Origin: Bacilli bacterium
Lineage (GTDB): Bacteria > Bacillota_I > Bacilli_A > RF39 > UBA660
Reading direction: 5' to 3'
DNA: 35,564 nucleotides
Assembly (NCBI GenBank): GCA_017478105.1
Contig: JAFVEF010000050.1
Span: 1-35,564, forward strand
Part shown: positions 14,697 through 24,095 of the stretch, piece by piece
Layout: the number at the start of each line of letters is the position of its first letter
Numbering within the stretch: the first letter of the stretch is position 1
The notes under the pieces: generated by a model
The model's input: only the letters and a program-made list of their open reading frames with translations
Databases searched by the model: none
What the model was told of the DNA's origin: nothing
Made by a program: the position numbers and the translations under genes

Positions 14697-15694
14697 AAAA
14701 GAAACTATTATTATTACTTACAATTCTTCTTTTACTAACAGGATGTAAAAACACTAAATATAAAGGTACAGTCAATGTTTTAAATTGGACAAGTTATATT
14801 CCAGACTCCGTAATAAGAGGTTTTGAAAAAGAATATAACATCAAAGTAAATTATGGAACTTATTCTTCAAATGAAGAATTACTAGCTAAAATTACTTCCT
14901 CAAAAAAAGGGACATATGATTTGATTTTTCCAAGTGACTATATGGTAGAGTTAATGATTAAAAGAAATATCATAGAAAAAATTGATAAAGAAAAATTATC
15001 AAATATAAAAAACATAAACGAATCATTTTTAAAACAACCATTTGATAAAAACAATGATTATTCATTACCATTTTTACTTGCAACAACAACATTAGTTGTA
15101 AATAAAGATAATATAAAAGAAGATATTACTAGTTATAAACAATTATTAAATCCAAAATATAAAAATAATATAGTCTTATTAGAAGATCAAAGAATAGTAA
15201 TAGGAGCAGCTCTACAAGCCCTAGGTTATAGTATTAACGATACTGATTCTAATCACTTAGAAGAAGCTTATAATTTCTTAATAGATCTAAAGAAAAATGT
15301 TAAAGCATTTGATAGTGATAGTCCAAAAACATTTCTTATAACTAAAGAAGTAGATTTAGGACTAGTTTGGAATGCTGAAGCAATACTAGCAAAATCCGAA
15401 AATAAAAATATAGAAATAGTTTATCCAAAAGATGGATATGCTTTAAGCATGGATAATTATACTATTGTAAAGGGAAGTAAAAATAAAGAAAATGCTTATT
15501 TACTAATAGATTATCTATTAAGAGATGAAAACTGTATAAAAATTATTTCTGAATATCCTTACATAAGTACAAATAAAAATGTTGGTAATTATTCTACTGA
15601 AGAATTAGAAAGAATTATAAAGAATGGTAGTTACATCGAAAATGTCGGTGACAAAATAAAAGAAATAGATAAATTATGGGCGCGTATAAAATAG
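14693..15694 (+). CDS. potD: Spermidine/putrescine-binding lipoprotein
   Basis: 333 aa. The signal sequence ends in the lipobox LLTGC (Cys18), so it is anchored to the outer membrane face. The mature part begins like PotD/PotF proteins (VNVLNWTSYIPDSVIRGFEKEY) and has the two-lobe binding-protein layout. It would capture polyamines and deliver them to PotBC. Substrate preference (spermidine, putrescine or agmatine) cannot be told, though the agmatine genes next door make agmatine/putrescine relevant. Its start overlaps the potC stop by 4 nt, with AGGGAG upstream. No terminator is visible before the next promoter. Confidence 0.92.
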   Translation: MKKKLLLLLTILLLLTGCKNTKYKGTVNVLNWTSYIPDSVIRGFEKEYNIKVNYGTYSSNEELLAKITSSKKGTYDLIFPSDYMVELMIKRNIIEKIDKEKLSNIKNINESFLKQPFDKNNDYSLPFLLATTTLVVNKDNIKEDITSYKQLLNPKYKNNIVLLEDQRIVIGAALQALGYSINDTDSNHLEEAYNFLIDLKKNVKAFDSDSPKTFLITKEVDLGLVWNAEAILAKSENKNIEIVYPKDGYALSMDNYTIVKGSKNKENAYLLIDYLLRDENCIKIISEYPYISTNKNVGNYSTEELERIIKNGSYIENVGDKIKEIDKLWARIK

Positions 15695-15735
15695 TGTAAA
15701 CCATAAAAAAAATATTTAGCCACTAAAAATAGATG

Positions 15736-15762
15736 TGCTATACTATAAATAGAATAGGAGGA
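15736..15762 (+). promoter_or_regulatory. Extended -10 promoter of the agmatine genes
   Basis: TGC directly precedes TATACT (15739-15744), an extended -10; no good -35 is seen. GGAGG follows, and a second site (AGAGGA) lies just before ATG 15774. Confidence 0.55.
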
Positions 15763-15773
15763 ATGTAGAGGAA

Positions 15774-16757
15774 ATGAAAAAAAATTATGTAACAACGCAA
15801 GATTTTACTAAAGAGGAACTGTTAGATATTATCAATCTTAGTATCAATATTAAGAAAAATATCAAAGCAGGTTATCATCTAAATGTTTTATATCATAAAA
15901 CACTTGGTATGATATTTGAACAAGCATCAACCAGAACAAGAGTATCTTTTGAAACGGCAATGACTCAACTTGGTGGACATGCTCAATATCTTGCACCAGG
16001 ACAAATCCAATTAGGAAAACACGAAAGCATGAAAGATACAGCCATAGTATTATCAAGATTAACAGATATCCTAATGGCTAGAGTAATTGAACACAAAACA
16101 ATTGAAGAGCTTGCTCATTATGCAACTGTTCCAGTAATCAACGGAATGAGTGATTACAATCACCCAACTCAAGAGATGGGAGATATCATTACAATATTTG
16201 AACATATGCCAGAAGGCAAAAGAATCGAAGATTGTAAGGTAGTATTCGTAGGAGATTGTACACAAGTATGTGCATCACTTATGATGATGATTACTAAAAT
16301 GGGAGGACACTTCGTTCACTATGGTCCAAAGGATTTTCAATTAAAAGAAGATTACTTAAAACTAGCTGAAGAAAATTGTAAAGTAAGTGGTGGAACATAT
16401 GTAGTAACAGAAGATCCAGAAGTTGCTTTAAAAGATGCTGATTTCATCTATACAGACGTTTGGTATGGATTATATGAATCAGAATTACCAAAAGAGGAAA
16501 GAATGAAAATATTCTATCCAAAATATCAAGTAAATAGAGATATGATTAGTAAATGTAGTCCACATGTAAAATTCATGCACTGCTTACCAGCAACTCGTGG
16601 TGAAGAAGTAACTGATGAAATTATGGATGATCCTAACGTATCTATCTGCTTCGATGAAGCTGAAAACAGATTAACTGCTATGCGTGGATTACTTGTTTAT
16701 TTCATGGGAAAAATGGAAGAAACAAACGCTATATGCAAGAAAAATTTAGGTTTATAA
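15774..16757 (+). CDS. ptcA: Putrescine carbamoyltransferase
   Basis: 327 aa. It belongs to the aspartate/ornithine carbamoyltransferase family: carbamoyl-phosphate site STRTRVSFE near residue 52, HPTQEMGD in the middle, and [14 protein letters not shown] near the end. The [20 protein letters not shown] segment and YPKYQVN are typical of putrescine rather than ornithine carbamoyltransferase. In the agmatine deiminase pathway it converts N-carbamoylputrescine and phosphate to putrescine and carbamoyl phosphate. It stands 13 nt before the antiporter gene and upstream of agmatine deiminase, confirming the assignment. No carbamate kinase gene is present here. Confidence 0.93.
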   Translation: MKKNYVTTQDFTKEELLDIINLSINIKKNIKAGYHLNVLYHKTLGMIFEQASTRTRVSFETAMTQLGGHAQYLAPGQIQLGKHESMKDTAIVLSRLTDILMARVIEHKTIEELAHYATVPVINGMSDYNHPTQEMGDIITIFEHMPEGKRIEDCKVVFVGDCTQVCASLMMMITKMGGHFVHYGPKDFQLKEDYLKLAEENCKVSGGTYVVTEDPEVALKDADFIYTDVWYGLYESELPKEERMKIFYPKYQVNRDMISKCSPHVKFMHCLPATRGEEVTDEIMDDPNVSICFDEAENRLTAMRGLLVYFMGKMEETNAICKKNLGL

Positions 16758-16770
16758 ATGGAAGGTTTTT

Positions 16771-18177
16771 ATGGAAAAAAGTAAAAAGAAATTTAGACTA
16801 ATTGATGCCATATTAGGAACAGTTTGCTTAACCCTAGTATGTGAATCAGTTATGCCTACAGCAGCCATCGGAAACACCCAATACTTCTGGTGGTTATTCT
16901 TATTAGTTGGGTTTTGCTTACCTTATGGTATGATTACTGCTGAACTTGGAACAACATATCCGAGTGAAGGTGGAATGTATGATTGGGTAAAACGTGCTTT
17001 CGGTCCAAAATGGGCTGGTCGTGTTGCCTGGAATTATTGGGTTAATTTCCCACTTTGGATAGCATCACTTGCTGTTGCTGTTACAGATATTATTTGTGGA
17101 ATGTTTAATGTTGAATTAAATGTCTTAACATTAGTATGTATTCAATTACTATATGTTTGGATAGTTACATTCCTTGGAACTCAAAGAATTGGAGAAAGTA
17201 AATATGTTGTTAATTTAGGTACTTTCTTTAAAGTATTCTTATTACTTGGAATTGGTTTATTAGGAATTTACTCAGTTATTAAAACTGGACAAAGTGCTAA
17301 TCCAATCACAAGCTTCAAAGATTTACTACCAGATTTATCATTAAATATTGATACTGGATTACCATTCATCTCAATTATTCTATTCAATTTCATGGGATTT
17401 GAAGTTGTAGGAACTTGGGTAGATGATATGGAAAATCCTAAAAAAGATATTCCAAAAGCATTAATCATTGGTGGTTTATTAATGGCTTTATTCTATGTTT
17501 TACCAGCAACAGGATTCAATATTGCCCTAAGCCCAGATGTAGTTGCTGAAATGGATCCAGAAAATGTTGTTGAAGTATTAAAAAGCTTATTTACAGCAGT
17601 AGGAATTGGTGCTGGTTTAACAAAAGGTTTAATAATTGGTGCAGGATGTATGTTTATCTATACATTTGTTGCTAATATTGCTTCATGGTCATTTGGTGTT
17701 AATGAAGTCGCTAAATATGCAGCAGAAGATGGTTCAATGCCAAAAGTATTTGCTAAAGTAAATGATGAAGGTGTTCCATATATGGCTTCTATCATAAATG
17801 GAATAGTTGCATCTATAATAGTAATTGGTGGAGCAGTTGCTAATTCAATTTCTGAAGATTTTGGAGCAAACTTCTCATTATTCTTCTGTCTAAGTTGGAT
17901 AACACTTCTTGTAGGATATGTTCCAATGTTCTTAGCATTCTTAAAACTTAGAAAGAAAGATAAAAATATTGAAAGACCATACAAAGTACCAGTTAGTGGT
18001 GCAATGGAAAAAGTATGTGCTTACGTACCATTCGTAATTCTAATACTTGGAATTGTCTTTACTATATTTGGAGATTTCAGTATAGATTATCTTAAAGATA
18101 ATGTTCCACTATTAGTTGGTGTAGTATTATCATTTATCTGCGAAGAAGTATTAGTCGCAAGAATTAAAAAAGCATAA
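16771..18177 (+). CDS. aguD: Agmatine/putrescine antiporter, APC family
   Basis: 468 aa with about 12 membrane helices. The APC-family start (FRLIDAILGTVCLTLVCESV) is followed by a conserved TYPSEGGMYDWVKRAFGP stretch in helix 2. By context it exchanges external agmatine for internal putrescine, completing the pathway of its neighbours. GGAAGG precedes the ATG, 13 nt after ptcA. Closely related transporters move other amines or amino acids, so the substrate rests on the gene context. Confidence 0.9.
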   Translation: MEKSKKKFRLIDAILGTVCLTLVCESVMPTAAIGNTQYFWWLFLLVGFCLPYGMITAELGTTYPSEGGMYDWVKRAFGPKWAGRVAWNYWVNFPLWIASLAVAVTDIICGMFNVELNVLTLVCIQLLYVWIVTFLGTQRIGESKYVVNLGTFFKVFLLLGIGLLGIYSVIKTGQSANPITSFKDLLPDLSLNIDTGLPFISIILFNFMGFEVVGTWVDDMENPKKDIPKALIIGGLLMALFYVLPATGFNIALSPDVVAEMDPENVVEVLKSLFTAVGIGAGLTKGLIIGAGCMFIYTFVANIASWSFGVNEVAKYAAEDGSMPKVFAKVNDEGVPYMASIINGIVASIIVIGGAVANSISEDFGANFSLFFCLSWITLLVGYVPMFLAFLKLRKKDKNIERPYKVPVSGAMEKVCAYVPFVILILGIVFTIFGDFSIDYLKDNVPLLVGVVLSFICEEVLVARIKKA

Positions 18178-18192
18178 AATTAAAGAAAAAAT

Positions 18193-18214
18193 AAAAGGGC
18201 TCTAAGCCCTTTTT
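18193..18214 (+). terminator. Intercistronic hairpin between aguD and aguA
   Basis: AAAAGGGCT (18193-18201) pairs with AGCCCTTTT (18205-18213) around a CTA loop, followed by a short T run. Only 16 nt separate it from the next start, leaving no room for a promoter, so it probably acts as a partial terminator or RNA-stability element. Confidence 0.75.
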
Positions 18215-18230
18215 AGAAAGAAGGAATAAT

Positions 18231-19337
18231 TTGAAAAGATTAGAAACAACTCCAAAACAAGATGGCTTTAGAATGCCTGGAGAATTTGAACATCATGATG
18301 GATGTTATATGATATGGCCAGAAAGACCAGATAATTGGCGCTTAGGTGCAAAACCTGCTCAAGCAGTATTTGCTGAGGTTGCTAACACAATTGGAAAATA
18401 TGAACCAATTACTATGGTAGTTAGTAAGGCTCAATATTCTAATGCTAGAGGAGTTTTAAATGATTATGTTCGTGTTGTCGAAATGGCAAACGATGATTCA
18501 TGGATGAGAGATTGTGGTGCAACATTTGTTGTAAACGATAAAGATGAAGTAAGAGGCGTTGATTGGGAATTTAATGCTTGGGGAGGATTAGTAGATGGTC
18601 TATATTTCCCATGGGATAGTGATGATAAAATTGCCCAAAAAATGTGTGAATTAGAAAGATTAGATAGCTATAGAACAGATGGCTTTGTCCTAGAAGGTGG
18701 ATCTATTCATGTTGATGGTGAAGGTACTGTTATGGTAACAGAAGAATGCCTTCTTTCAGAAGGAAGAAACCCTCATATGACAAAAGAAGAAATAGGACAA
18801 AAACTATGTGAATATTTAAATTGTGAAAAAGTTTTATGGATACCAAGAGGTATTTATAATGATGAAACAAATGCTCATGTAGATAATATGGCTAATTTCG
18901 TTCGTCCAGGAGTAGTAGTTCTTGCTTGGACAGATGATGAAAATGATCCTCAATATGAAAGAAGTAAAGAAGCCTATGAGTATCTAACAAATGAAACAGA
19001 TGCTAAAGGAAGAAAACTAGAAGTACATAAAATGTATACTCCAAGCCCAATATTAATTACAAAAGAAGAAAGTGAAGGAGTAGATGCTGTAGATGGAACA
19101 CTTCCTCGTCAAGAAGGAGATCGTCTAGCTGCAAGCTACGCTAATTACTATACAGGAAATGGATTTATTGCTCTTCCAGTATTCAATGATCCTAATGATG
19201 AAAAAGCAATTAAATTACTACAACAATTATATCCAGATAGAGTAATTGAACCAATCTATGCAAGAGAAATATTACTAGGTGGAGGAAACATTCACTGTAT
19301 TACTCAACAACTTCCATCTGCATGTCCAAAAAAATAA
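18231..19337 (+). CDS. aguA: Agmatine deiminase
   Basis: 368 aa, full family length. It hydrolyses agmatine to N-carbamoylputrescine and ammonia. Family landmarks: [48 protein letters not shown] and [11 protein letters not shown] with the catalytic Cys356. The start is TTG: AAGGA at 18221-18225 sits 5 nt upstream and the conserved N-terminus ([15 protein letters not shown]) follows immediately. Expression must come by readthrough of the hairpin at 18193-18214. TTG plus this hairpin suggest lower output than the two upstream genes. Confidence 0.95.
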   Translation: MKRLETTPKQDGFRMPGEFEHHDGCYMIWPERPDNWRLGAKPAQAVFAEVANTIGKYEPITMVVSKAQYSNARGVLNDYVRVVEMANDDSWMRDCGATFVVNDKDEVRGVDWEFNAWGGLVDGLYFPWDSDDKIAQKMCELERLDSYRTDGFVLEGGSIHVDGEGTVMVTEECLLSEGRNPHMTKEEIGQKLCEYLNCEKVLWIPRGIYNDETNAHVDNMANFVRPGVVVLAWTDDENDPQYERSKEAYEYLTNETDAKGRKLEVHKMYTPSPILITKEESEGVDAVDGTLPRQEGDRLAASYANYYTGNGFIALPVFNDPNDEKAIKLLQQLYPDRVIEPIYAREILLGGGNIHCITQQLPSACPKK

Positions 19338-19358
19338 GAAGCAATTGCTTCTTTTTTT
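19337..19358 (+). terminator. Terminator of the agmatine operon
   Basis: AGAAGC (19337-19342) pairs with GCTTCT (19347-19352) over an AATT loop, then a T run. It overlaps the stop codon of aguA. Confidence 0.8.
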
Positions 19359-19405
19359 ATTGCGTAAAAGTATTAATCATTATAAAATTATAACAGGTGA
19401 GTAGA

Positions 19406-20527
19406 ATGAAAAATAATAAGAGAAAATTAAACTACCTATTAGTAATAATATTATTACTATTAGTATCTGTAGGATATGCAGTATTAAGTACTAATTTAAA
19501 TATAGTAGGATCAGGTACTATAAATAATCCAACATGGAATATACATTGGGAGAATGTCCAAGTAAAGACAGGTAGTGTGTCTGCTTCAACACCAACAATC
19601 GATACAGCAAAAACTACCGTAAACTATTCAGTAACATTAACAATCCCAGGGGATTATTATGAGTTTACAATTGATGCGGTAAATGCAGGAACTATTGATG
19701 GAATGGTATCAGTAGTATCAAATAAATTAAATGGAGTAGAAATAACTACTTTACCAAATTATTTAGAATATAAAGTAACATATGAAGATGGAGTAGATAT
19801 AGCACCTAATCATCTGCTTGCTTCTGGAACAAGTGAAAAATATAAGGTTCATGTTGGCTATAAAAAAGACATTAGTTCTACAGATATACCAAGTACTGCC
19901 CAAACACTAAATCTATCATTTTCAGTAACTTATGTCCAAAGTGATAGTAATGCGGTAGCTAAACCAGAATATATATATACAGTAAATAAATATGATTCAA
20001 ATGTAACAGAACCAAAATGGAATTCAATATGGTTAAATCAGCCATTCCCTGAAAGTATTACAAAATATCAAACGGCAAGTGAAGCTTTATCTGCCATTAA
20101 AACAGCATCAACTATAGATTTACCATTCTATTTAAAACATAAAATAGAAAATGGAATAGTAACAGAATCATATGTTGAATTTGTAGTAACACCAGAGATA
20201 GCACAGGCAAACGTCGGAATGGTTGCGGGTACCTATACATTAAGAGGAGAGAAAACATATGATGATGATACAAATACATGGTTGGTAGATGAAAATTACA
20301 TTAGTCCCTATTATGAAGCCAATAAAGAAGCAATTAAAACAGCATTTGGATATGCAACCAATCCAAGTCGCTGTATTGAATCAAGTACTGGACGCTCTTC
20401 CGACTTACTCTGCCGTGTTTCCGGATTGCCTGCTGGCTCTGGTGCGAGTGGCAATGTGGCTGCGTACGGAACCAATGGTTCAAGCTGTTACGTAAACTAT
20501 GATGGCAGCTCTTACTGCGATTGGTAG
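19406..20527 (+). CDS. Membrane-anchored surface protein with GC-rich, Cys-containing C-terminus
   Basis: 373 aa from ATG 19406 (AGGTGA upstream; the frame is open from GTG 19397). One N-terminal hydrophobic segment (LNYLLVIILLLLVSVGYAVL) acts as a signal or anchor, followed by an extracellular beta-rich domain with an NYSVTLTIPGDYYEFTIDAVNAG-like region (split NYSVTLTIPGD, YYEFTIDAVNAG) and no sortase motif. The last 50 residues differ: four Cys, many Gly and Ser (GLPAGSGASGNVAAYG, SSCYVNYDGSSYCDW). Their DNA is about 60 percent GC at 20401-20460, with many NNC codons rare elsewhere in the window. This end may be a replaceable or hypervariable cassette. Function unknown; an adhesin or pilin-like role is a guess. 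Confidence 0.7.
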   Translation: MKNNKRKLNYLLVIILLLLVSVGYAVLSTNLNIVGSGTINNPTWNIHWENVQVKTGSVSASTPTIDTAKTTVNYSVTLTIPGDYYEFTIDAVNAGTIDGMVSVVSNKLNGVEITTLPNYLEYKVTYEDGVDIAPNHLLASGTSEKYKVHVGYKKDISSTDIPSTAQTLNLSFSVTYVQSDSNAVAKPEYIYTVNKYDSNVTEPKWNSIWLNQPFPESITKYQTASEALSAIKTASTIDLPFYLKHKIENGIVTESYVEFVVTPEIAQANVGMVAGTYTLRGEKTYDDDTNTWLVDENYISPYYEANKEAIKTAFGYATNPSRCIESSTGRSSDLLCRVSGLPAGSGASGNVAAYGTNGSSCYVNYDGSSYCDW

Positions 20528-20578
20528 TAGTGGTCCGTCAGCAAAATGCTAGCTTTTCACATATCTCATAATTAAGGT

Positions 20579-20598
20579 TATCCCGATATGATGGGATA
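20579..20598. repeat. Hairpin just downstream of the GC-rich gene end
   Basis: TATCCC (20579-20584) pairs with GGGATA (20593-20598) around an 8-nt loop, flanked by GTTA and TAAC. No T run follows, so it is not a standard terminator. In diversity-generating retroelements a hairpin often follows the variable repeat; here that is only a suggestion. Confidence 0.4.
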
Positions 20599-20647
20599 GT
20601 AATAACATTTCTTGTAATAAAAGGTTTTATTTATATAGTCTCTTTTC

Positions 20648-20675
20648 TTGACAAAATAAAAAAAATCCTTATAAT
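20648..20675 (+). promoter_or_regulatory. Strong promoter of the 184-aa gene
   Basis: TTGACA (20648-20653), 16 bp, TATAAT (20670-20675), then GGGAG and ATG 20704. Both hexamers match the consensus, so the gene may be highly expressed. Confidence 0.8.
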
Positions 20676-20703
20676 ATAGACAAAAAAAGAGGGAGAGATT
20701 ACT

Positions 20704-21258
20704 ATGAAAAGCAAACCTAAATATTATGTAGTCGATAGAACAAAAAAAATATTGTCAAATAAATCACTAGATGAATTAGTAGAAACATCAAAACAAATGG
20801 TAAAAGATATTAAAAATGGAATAGAATGTTCTGATACAGTAAGACCATTTGATCTAGTAGATTACTATGAAAATACAAATCTTTCAATTAACAGTTTTAT
20901 TAAAACAGTTAAAGAATTTATTACAAATGATGAGTATAAAACATTAGTAGAATTTTATAAAAACAATCCAGATGGTAGTGGAAAATTTGACGGTAAAAAA
21001 ATAGAAGACATAATAAAGAATAAAATATATGTTGGAGTAGAATTTAAAACAACAAAAAAACTAGAACATGGTAAAGAAGTAGAACACTATGAAATAGTAA
21101 AAAATACTGGAAGAGAATTTACTGAAGAAGAAAAAATAGAAGCAATCACTTACTTAGTAGAACATGATTTACCTCTAACTTATGAAACATATAGAGCTAT
21201 GCGTAAAAGAATAATAAATGGTTATACAAAAGAATCTAATAAAGTTTTAAAGAAATAG
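20704..21258 (+). CDS. Hypothetical cytoplasmic protein, 184 aa
   Basis: I do not recognise this protein. It is soluble, without signal or membrane segment, rich in Lys and Glu. It begins KYYVVDRTKKIL, has a helical middle (SINSFIKTVKEFITNDEYKTLVEFY) and ends with a Lys-rich helical region. It has a near-consensus promoter and its own terminator, so it is a single-gene unit and possibly abundant. GGGAG lies 7-8 nt before the ATG. Confidence 0.75.
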   Translation: MKSKPKYYVVDRTKKILSNKSLDELVETSKQMVKDIKNGIECSDTVRPFDLVDYYENTNLSINSFIKTVKEFITNDEYKTLVEFYKNNPDGSGKFDGKKIEDIIKNKIYVGVEFKTTKKLEHGKEVEHYEIVKNTGREFTEEEKIEAITYLVEHDLPLTYETYRAMRKRIINGYTKESNKVLKK

Positions 21259-21279
21259 TCTTTTAAGACTATTTTTTTT
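21253..21279 (+). terminator. Terminator of the 184-aa gene
   Basis: AAATAGTCTT (21253-21262) pairs with AAGACTATTT (21265-21274), then more T. It overlaps the stop codon. Confidence 0.75.
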
Positions 21280-21326
21280 GTAAAAAAATGTAAAAACAAA
21301 ATATAATTTTGAAATATGATTTTTTT

Positions 21327-21362
21327 TATAATAAAAAACTATTAAAATTATAATAGGTGATG
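21327..21362 (+). promoter_or_regulatory. -10 boxes and ribosome site of the LtaS-like gene
   Basis: TATAAT occurs at 21327-21332 and again at 21349-21354, the second abutting AGGTGAT (21355-21361), which lies 4 nt before ATG 21366. The first is the more likely -10, because the second would start RNA inside the ribosome site. Confidence 0.45.
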
Positions 21363-21365
21363 GTT

Positions 21366-23291
21366 ATGCATAAAACTTTTATAAGATATTACTTAATATT
21401 ATTATGTGCAGAATTAATAGTTCACCTAACATGCTTTAATTCAATAAATCTAGGAACTATTCTATATGAAATTATTATAACAATTAGTGTTTCAGGTTTT
21501 TTAACAATAATTTCATCATTATTTAATGAAAAAATAAATACTTGGATAATGAGAATAATAATACTATTAACTGTAATTCTTTTTTCTTCAGAGATAGTAT
21601 ACTATAAAATATATGAATCATTCTTTAGTTTTAATGGTATCCAATTTGCTAAAGTATTAAAAGATGGTTATGACAAAATATTATTAACTATCTTTCAAAA
21701 TATACCAAGTATTTTACTACTTTTAATCCCAACTATTATAATAATAATTAAAATGCCTAAAGTATCTAGATTAAATAAAATTGATATTGCTGTTATATCA
21801 CTATTTATAGTAGTTTCAATTTCTTATTCTCACTTCATGGTACTATTCATAAATAAGGAAGATAAAAATAGTTTATATAGTTTAGTATATGAGAAAAATC
21901 TACCAGTAATGAACGTCAAAAAAATGGGATTATATCCATCAGCAGTTTTAAGTGTAAAAAGAAAACTTACTGGATTCAATCCAATATTAGTAGAAGATGA
22001 AAATATTTATGTAAACAAAAGAACATCTTTAGAAAAACAACTAGAAATTAAATATAACGTTGATTATTCCATAAATTTAGATTATTTATATCAAAATGAA
22101 AATAATCCAACTATTAAAGATATTCATAATTATTTTAATAATCAAGAACCAACAGAACAAAATAGATTTACTGGATTATTTGAAGGTAAAAATGTAATAT
22201 TTATAATGGCTGAATCTTTTGATGAAATTGCCATTGATAAAGATCTTACACCTACATTATATAAATTAAAAAATGAAGGAATAATATTTAATAATTATTT
22301 TGCTCCAAAATATCCTGCATCAACTGCAGATGGTGAATATATGTTAGAATGGGCTACATTACCAATTATTGGAGAAAATTATAGCTTAATAGATATGGTT
22401 TATAATGTTAATCCTTATATTTTACCAAGAGTATTAAAACAATATAATTATAAAACTTATGTATATCATGATTATTCAGGTTATTATAATCGTCGTCATT
22501 CATATTTCGATACATTAAATTTTGACGGATATAGATACTGTGGAGAAGGTATTGAAACAAGATGTGAATTTTTTCATGGTAGTGATATGGATATGATGGA
22601 TCAAACAATTGATGATTTTATTTCGCAAGATAAATTTTATGCATATTATATAACTCTAAGTGGACATGGTTCTTATGATCAATCAAACTTTGTTGCTCAA
22701 AAACATTTGAGTAAAGTTTCATCACTACCATATACAAGTCAAATAAAATATTATTTAGCAGCAAACATAGATTTTGACTTAGCTATGAATAAACTAATAA
22801 CTAAGCTAGAAGAGAATAATAAACTAGATGATACTGTAATAATAATATCTAGTGATCATTCACCATATTATTTATCAAATAAAGAAGTAAATAGTGTTTC
22901 TAAAATTGATAGAGATAACAAATTTGATAGAAATAGAGGCTCACTAATAATATACAATAGTGGGTATAAGGGTAATGATGTAATTGAAAAATATGCTATG
23001 AATATAGATGTACTACCAACAGTACTAAATATGTTAAACATACCATATGATTCAAGAATTATAATTGGAAAAGATATAATGGCCAATAACAATGAAGGTC
23101 TAGTTATATTTCCTGATAGAAGTTGGGTAAATGAATTTGGAAGTTTTGACAACAGTTCAAATAAATTTACAGGGTATAAAGAAAATATAGACGAAAAGTA
23201 CATAGAAAAAATGAACAATGAAGTAAATCAAAAATATAATATATCTACTACAATGCAATACAATGATTATTATAAATATATATTTCAATAA
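21366..23291 (+). CDS. LtaS-family sulfatase-fold enzyme (lipoteichoic acid synthase-like)
   Basis: 641 aa from ATG 21366. About five N-terminal membrane helices (to about residue 170) are followed by an extracellular alkaline-phosphatase/sulfatase domain. LtaS enzymes polymerise glycerol phosphate from phosphatidylglycerol onto a glycolipid anchor. Seen here: FIMAESFDE (metal Glu), PASTADGEYM with the probable nucleophile Thr320, LSGHGSYDQ, and SSDHSPYY near the end, in the LtaS order. It could instead be another phosphoglycerol or phosphoethanolamine transferase of this superfamily. An anchored protein and a patatin-like lipase follow closely; a joint envelope-lipid role is inference. Confidence 0.85.
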   Translation: MHKTFIRYYLILLCAELIVHLTCFNSINLGTILYEIIITISVSGFLTIISSLFNEKINTWIMRIIILLTVILFSSEIVYYKIYESFFSFNGIQFAKVLKDGYDKILLTIFQNIPSILLLLIPTIIIIIKMPKVSRLNKIDIAVISLFIVVSISYSHFMVLFINKEDKNSLYSLVYEKNLPVMNVKKMGLYPSAVLSVKRKLTGFNPILVEDENIYVNKRTSLEKQLEIKYNVDYSINLDYLYQNENNPTIKDIHNYFNNQEPTEQNRFTGLFEGKNVIFIMAESFDEIAIDKDLTPTLYKLKNEGIIFNNYFAPKYPASTADGEYMLEWATLPIIGENYSLIDMVYNVNPYILPRVLKQYNYKTYVYHDYSGYYNRRHSYFDTLNFDGYRYCGEGIETRCEFFHGSDMDMMDQTIDDFISQDKFYAYYITLSGHGSYDQSNFVAQKHLSKVSSLPYTSQIKYYLAANIDFDLAMNKLITKLEENNKLDDTVIIISSDHSPYYLSNKEVNSVSKIDRDNKFDRNRGSLIIYNSGYKGNDVIEKYAMNIDVLPTVLNMLNIPYDSRIIIGKDIMANNNEGLVIFPDRSWVNEFGSFDNSSNKFTGYKENIDEKYIEKMNNEVNQKYNISTTMQYNDYYKYIFQ

Positions 23292-23302
23292 GGAGTGATT
23301 AA

Positions 23303-24073
23303 ATGATTACTAATAAAAAACCAATACTAATATCCATTCTTCTATTATTAGGTTCATTTAATTTATTATCACTAGCTAGTATATATTATAAGATGGAACA
23401 AAAAATAGTAGATTATCGTTATAGTGATAAAAATGAATATTTAAATGTTGAAGAAGGAATTGATTTTATAAATAAATTACCAATTCAATTTAATATTACC
23501 AATAAGTTTTTTAGTAATTTTGATAATTTAGACCAAAAAACAAGAGAAGAAATAATATTAGGATATGTTATTAAAAATAACTATAAAATGTATCAATGTG
23601 GTAATAGCAACTACTGTATAGATAAAGAGTCATTGAAAGATCCTTTATTATTAGAAAAGTTTAATTCAAAAACTGAGTTTCAAAGTAATAATATTCAAAT
23701 ATATATAGATGACTATGGTGTTTATCAAATTAATACAACTGATCAATTATCATATTATAGATTATCTTTAAAAAACGATAATAATAATTATCGAAAATAT
23801 TCAAAGTTTTCTCATTACAAGGAAGAAAATGGTTTATATGTTTTCTATTTTTATGAAGGATATTATAAAGGAAATTGTATAAAAGATGAAGAACTAGAGT
23901 TATATGATTTTATGACAGGAAAAGTAATATATAAAGATACTTGTAATGGTAATAATGAGTTTACCGTAGAACCAACAGAAGAAATTGAAAATCTACAACT
24001 ATATAAATATGAATTAAAGAAAGATGAAAACGATAAATACTATTTATATGGATATAATCCAGTAAATGGATAA
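23303..24073 (+). CDS. Membrane-anchored extracellular protein of unknown function
   Basis: 256 aa. Residues about 7-28 (PILISILLLLGSFNLLSLAS) form one hydrophobic helix without a lipobox Cys, so it is probably anchored with its C-terminus outside. The rest is Tyr- and Asn-rich with four Cys in two near pairs (YQCGNSNYC and the CIKDE/DTCNG region), fit for extracellular disulfides. AAGGAGTGAT precedes the ATG, 11 nt after the LtaS-like gene, so they are co-transcribed. I do not recognise the family; an accessory to the LtaS-like enzyme is plausible. Confidence 0.7.
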   Translation: MITNKKPILISILLLLGSFNLLSLASIYYKMEQKIVDYRYSDKNEYLNVEEGIDFINKLPIQFNITNKFFSNFDNLDQKTREEIILGYVIKNNYKMYQCGNSNYCIDKESLKDPLLLEKFNSKTEFQSNNIQIYIDDYGVYQINTTDQLSYYRLSLKNDNNNYRKYSKFSHYKEENGLYVFYFYEGYYKGNCIKDEELELYDFMTGKVIYKDTCNGNNEFTVEPTEEIENLQLYKYELKKDENDKYYLYGYNPVNG

Positions 24074-24095
24074 TTAAAATAGAATAGGTGAGTAT

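Noticed and set aside
15862-17984. Minus-strand ORFs under the carbamoyltransferase and antiporter genes
   Set aside because: They are antisense shadows of well-identified conserved genes, without start signals.
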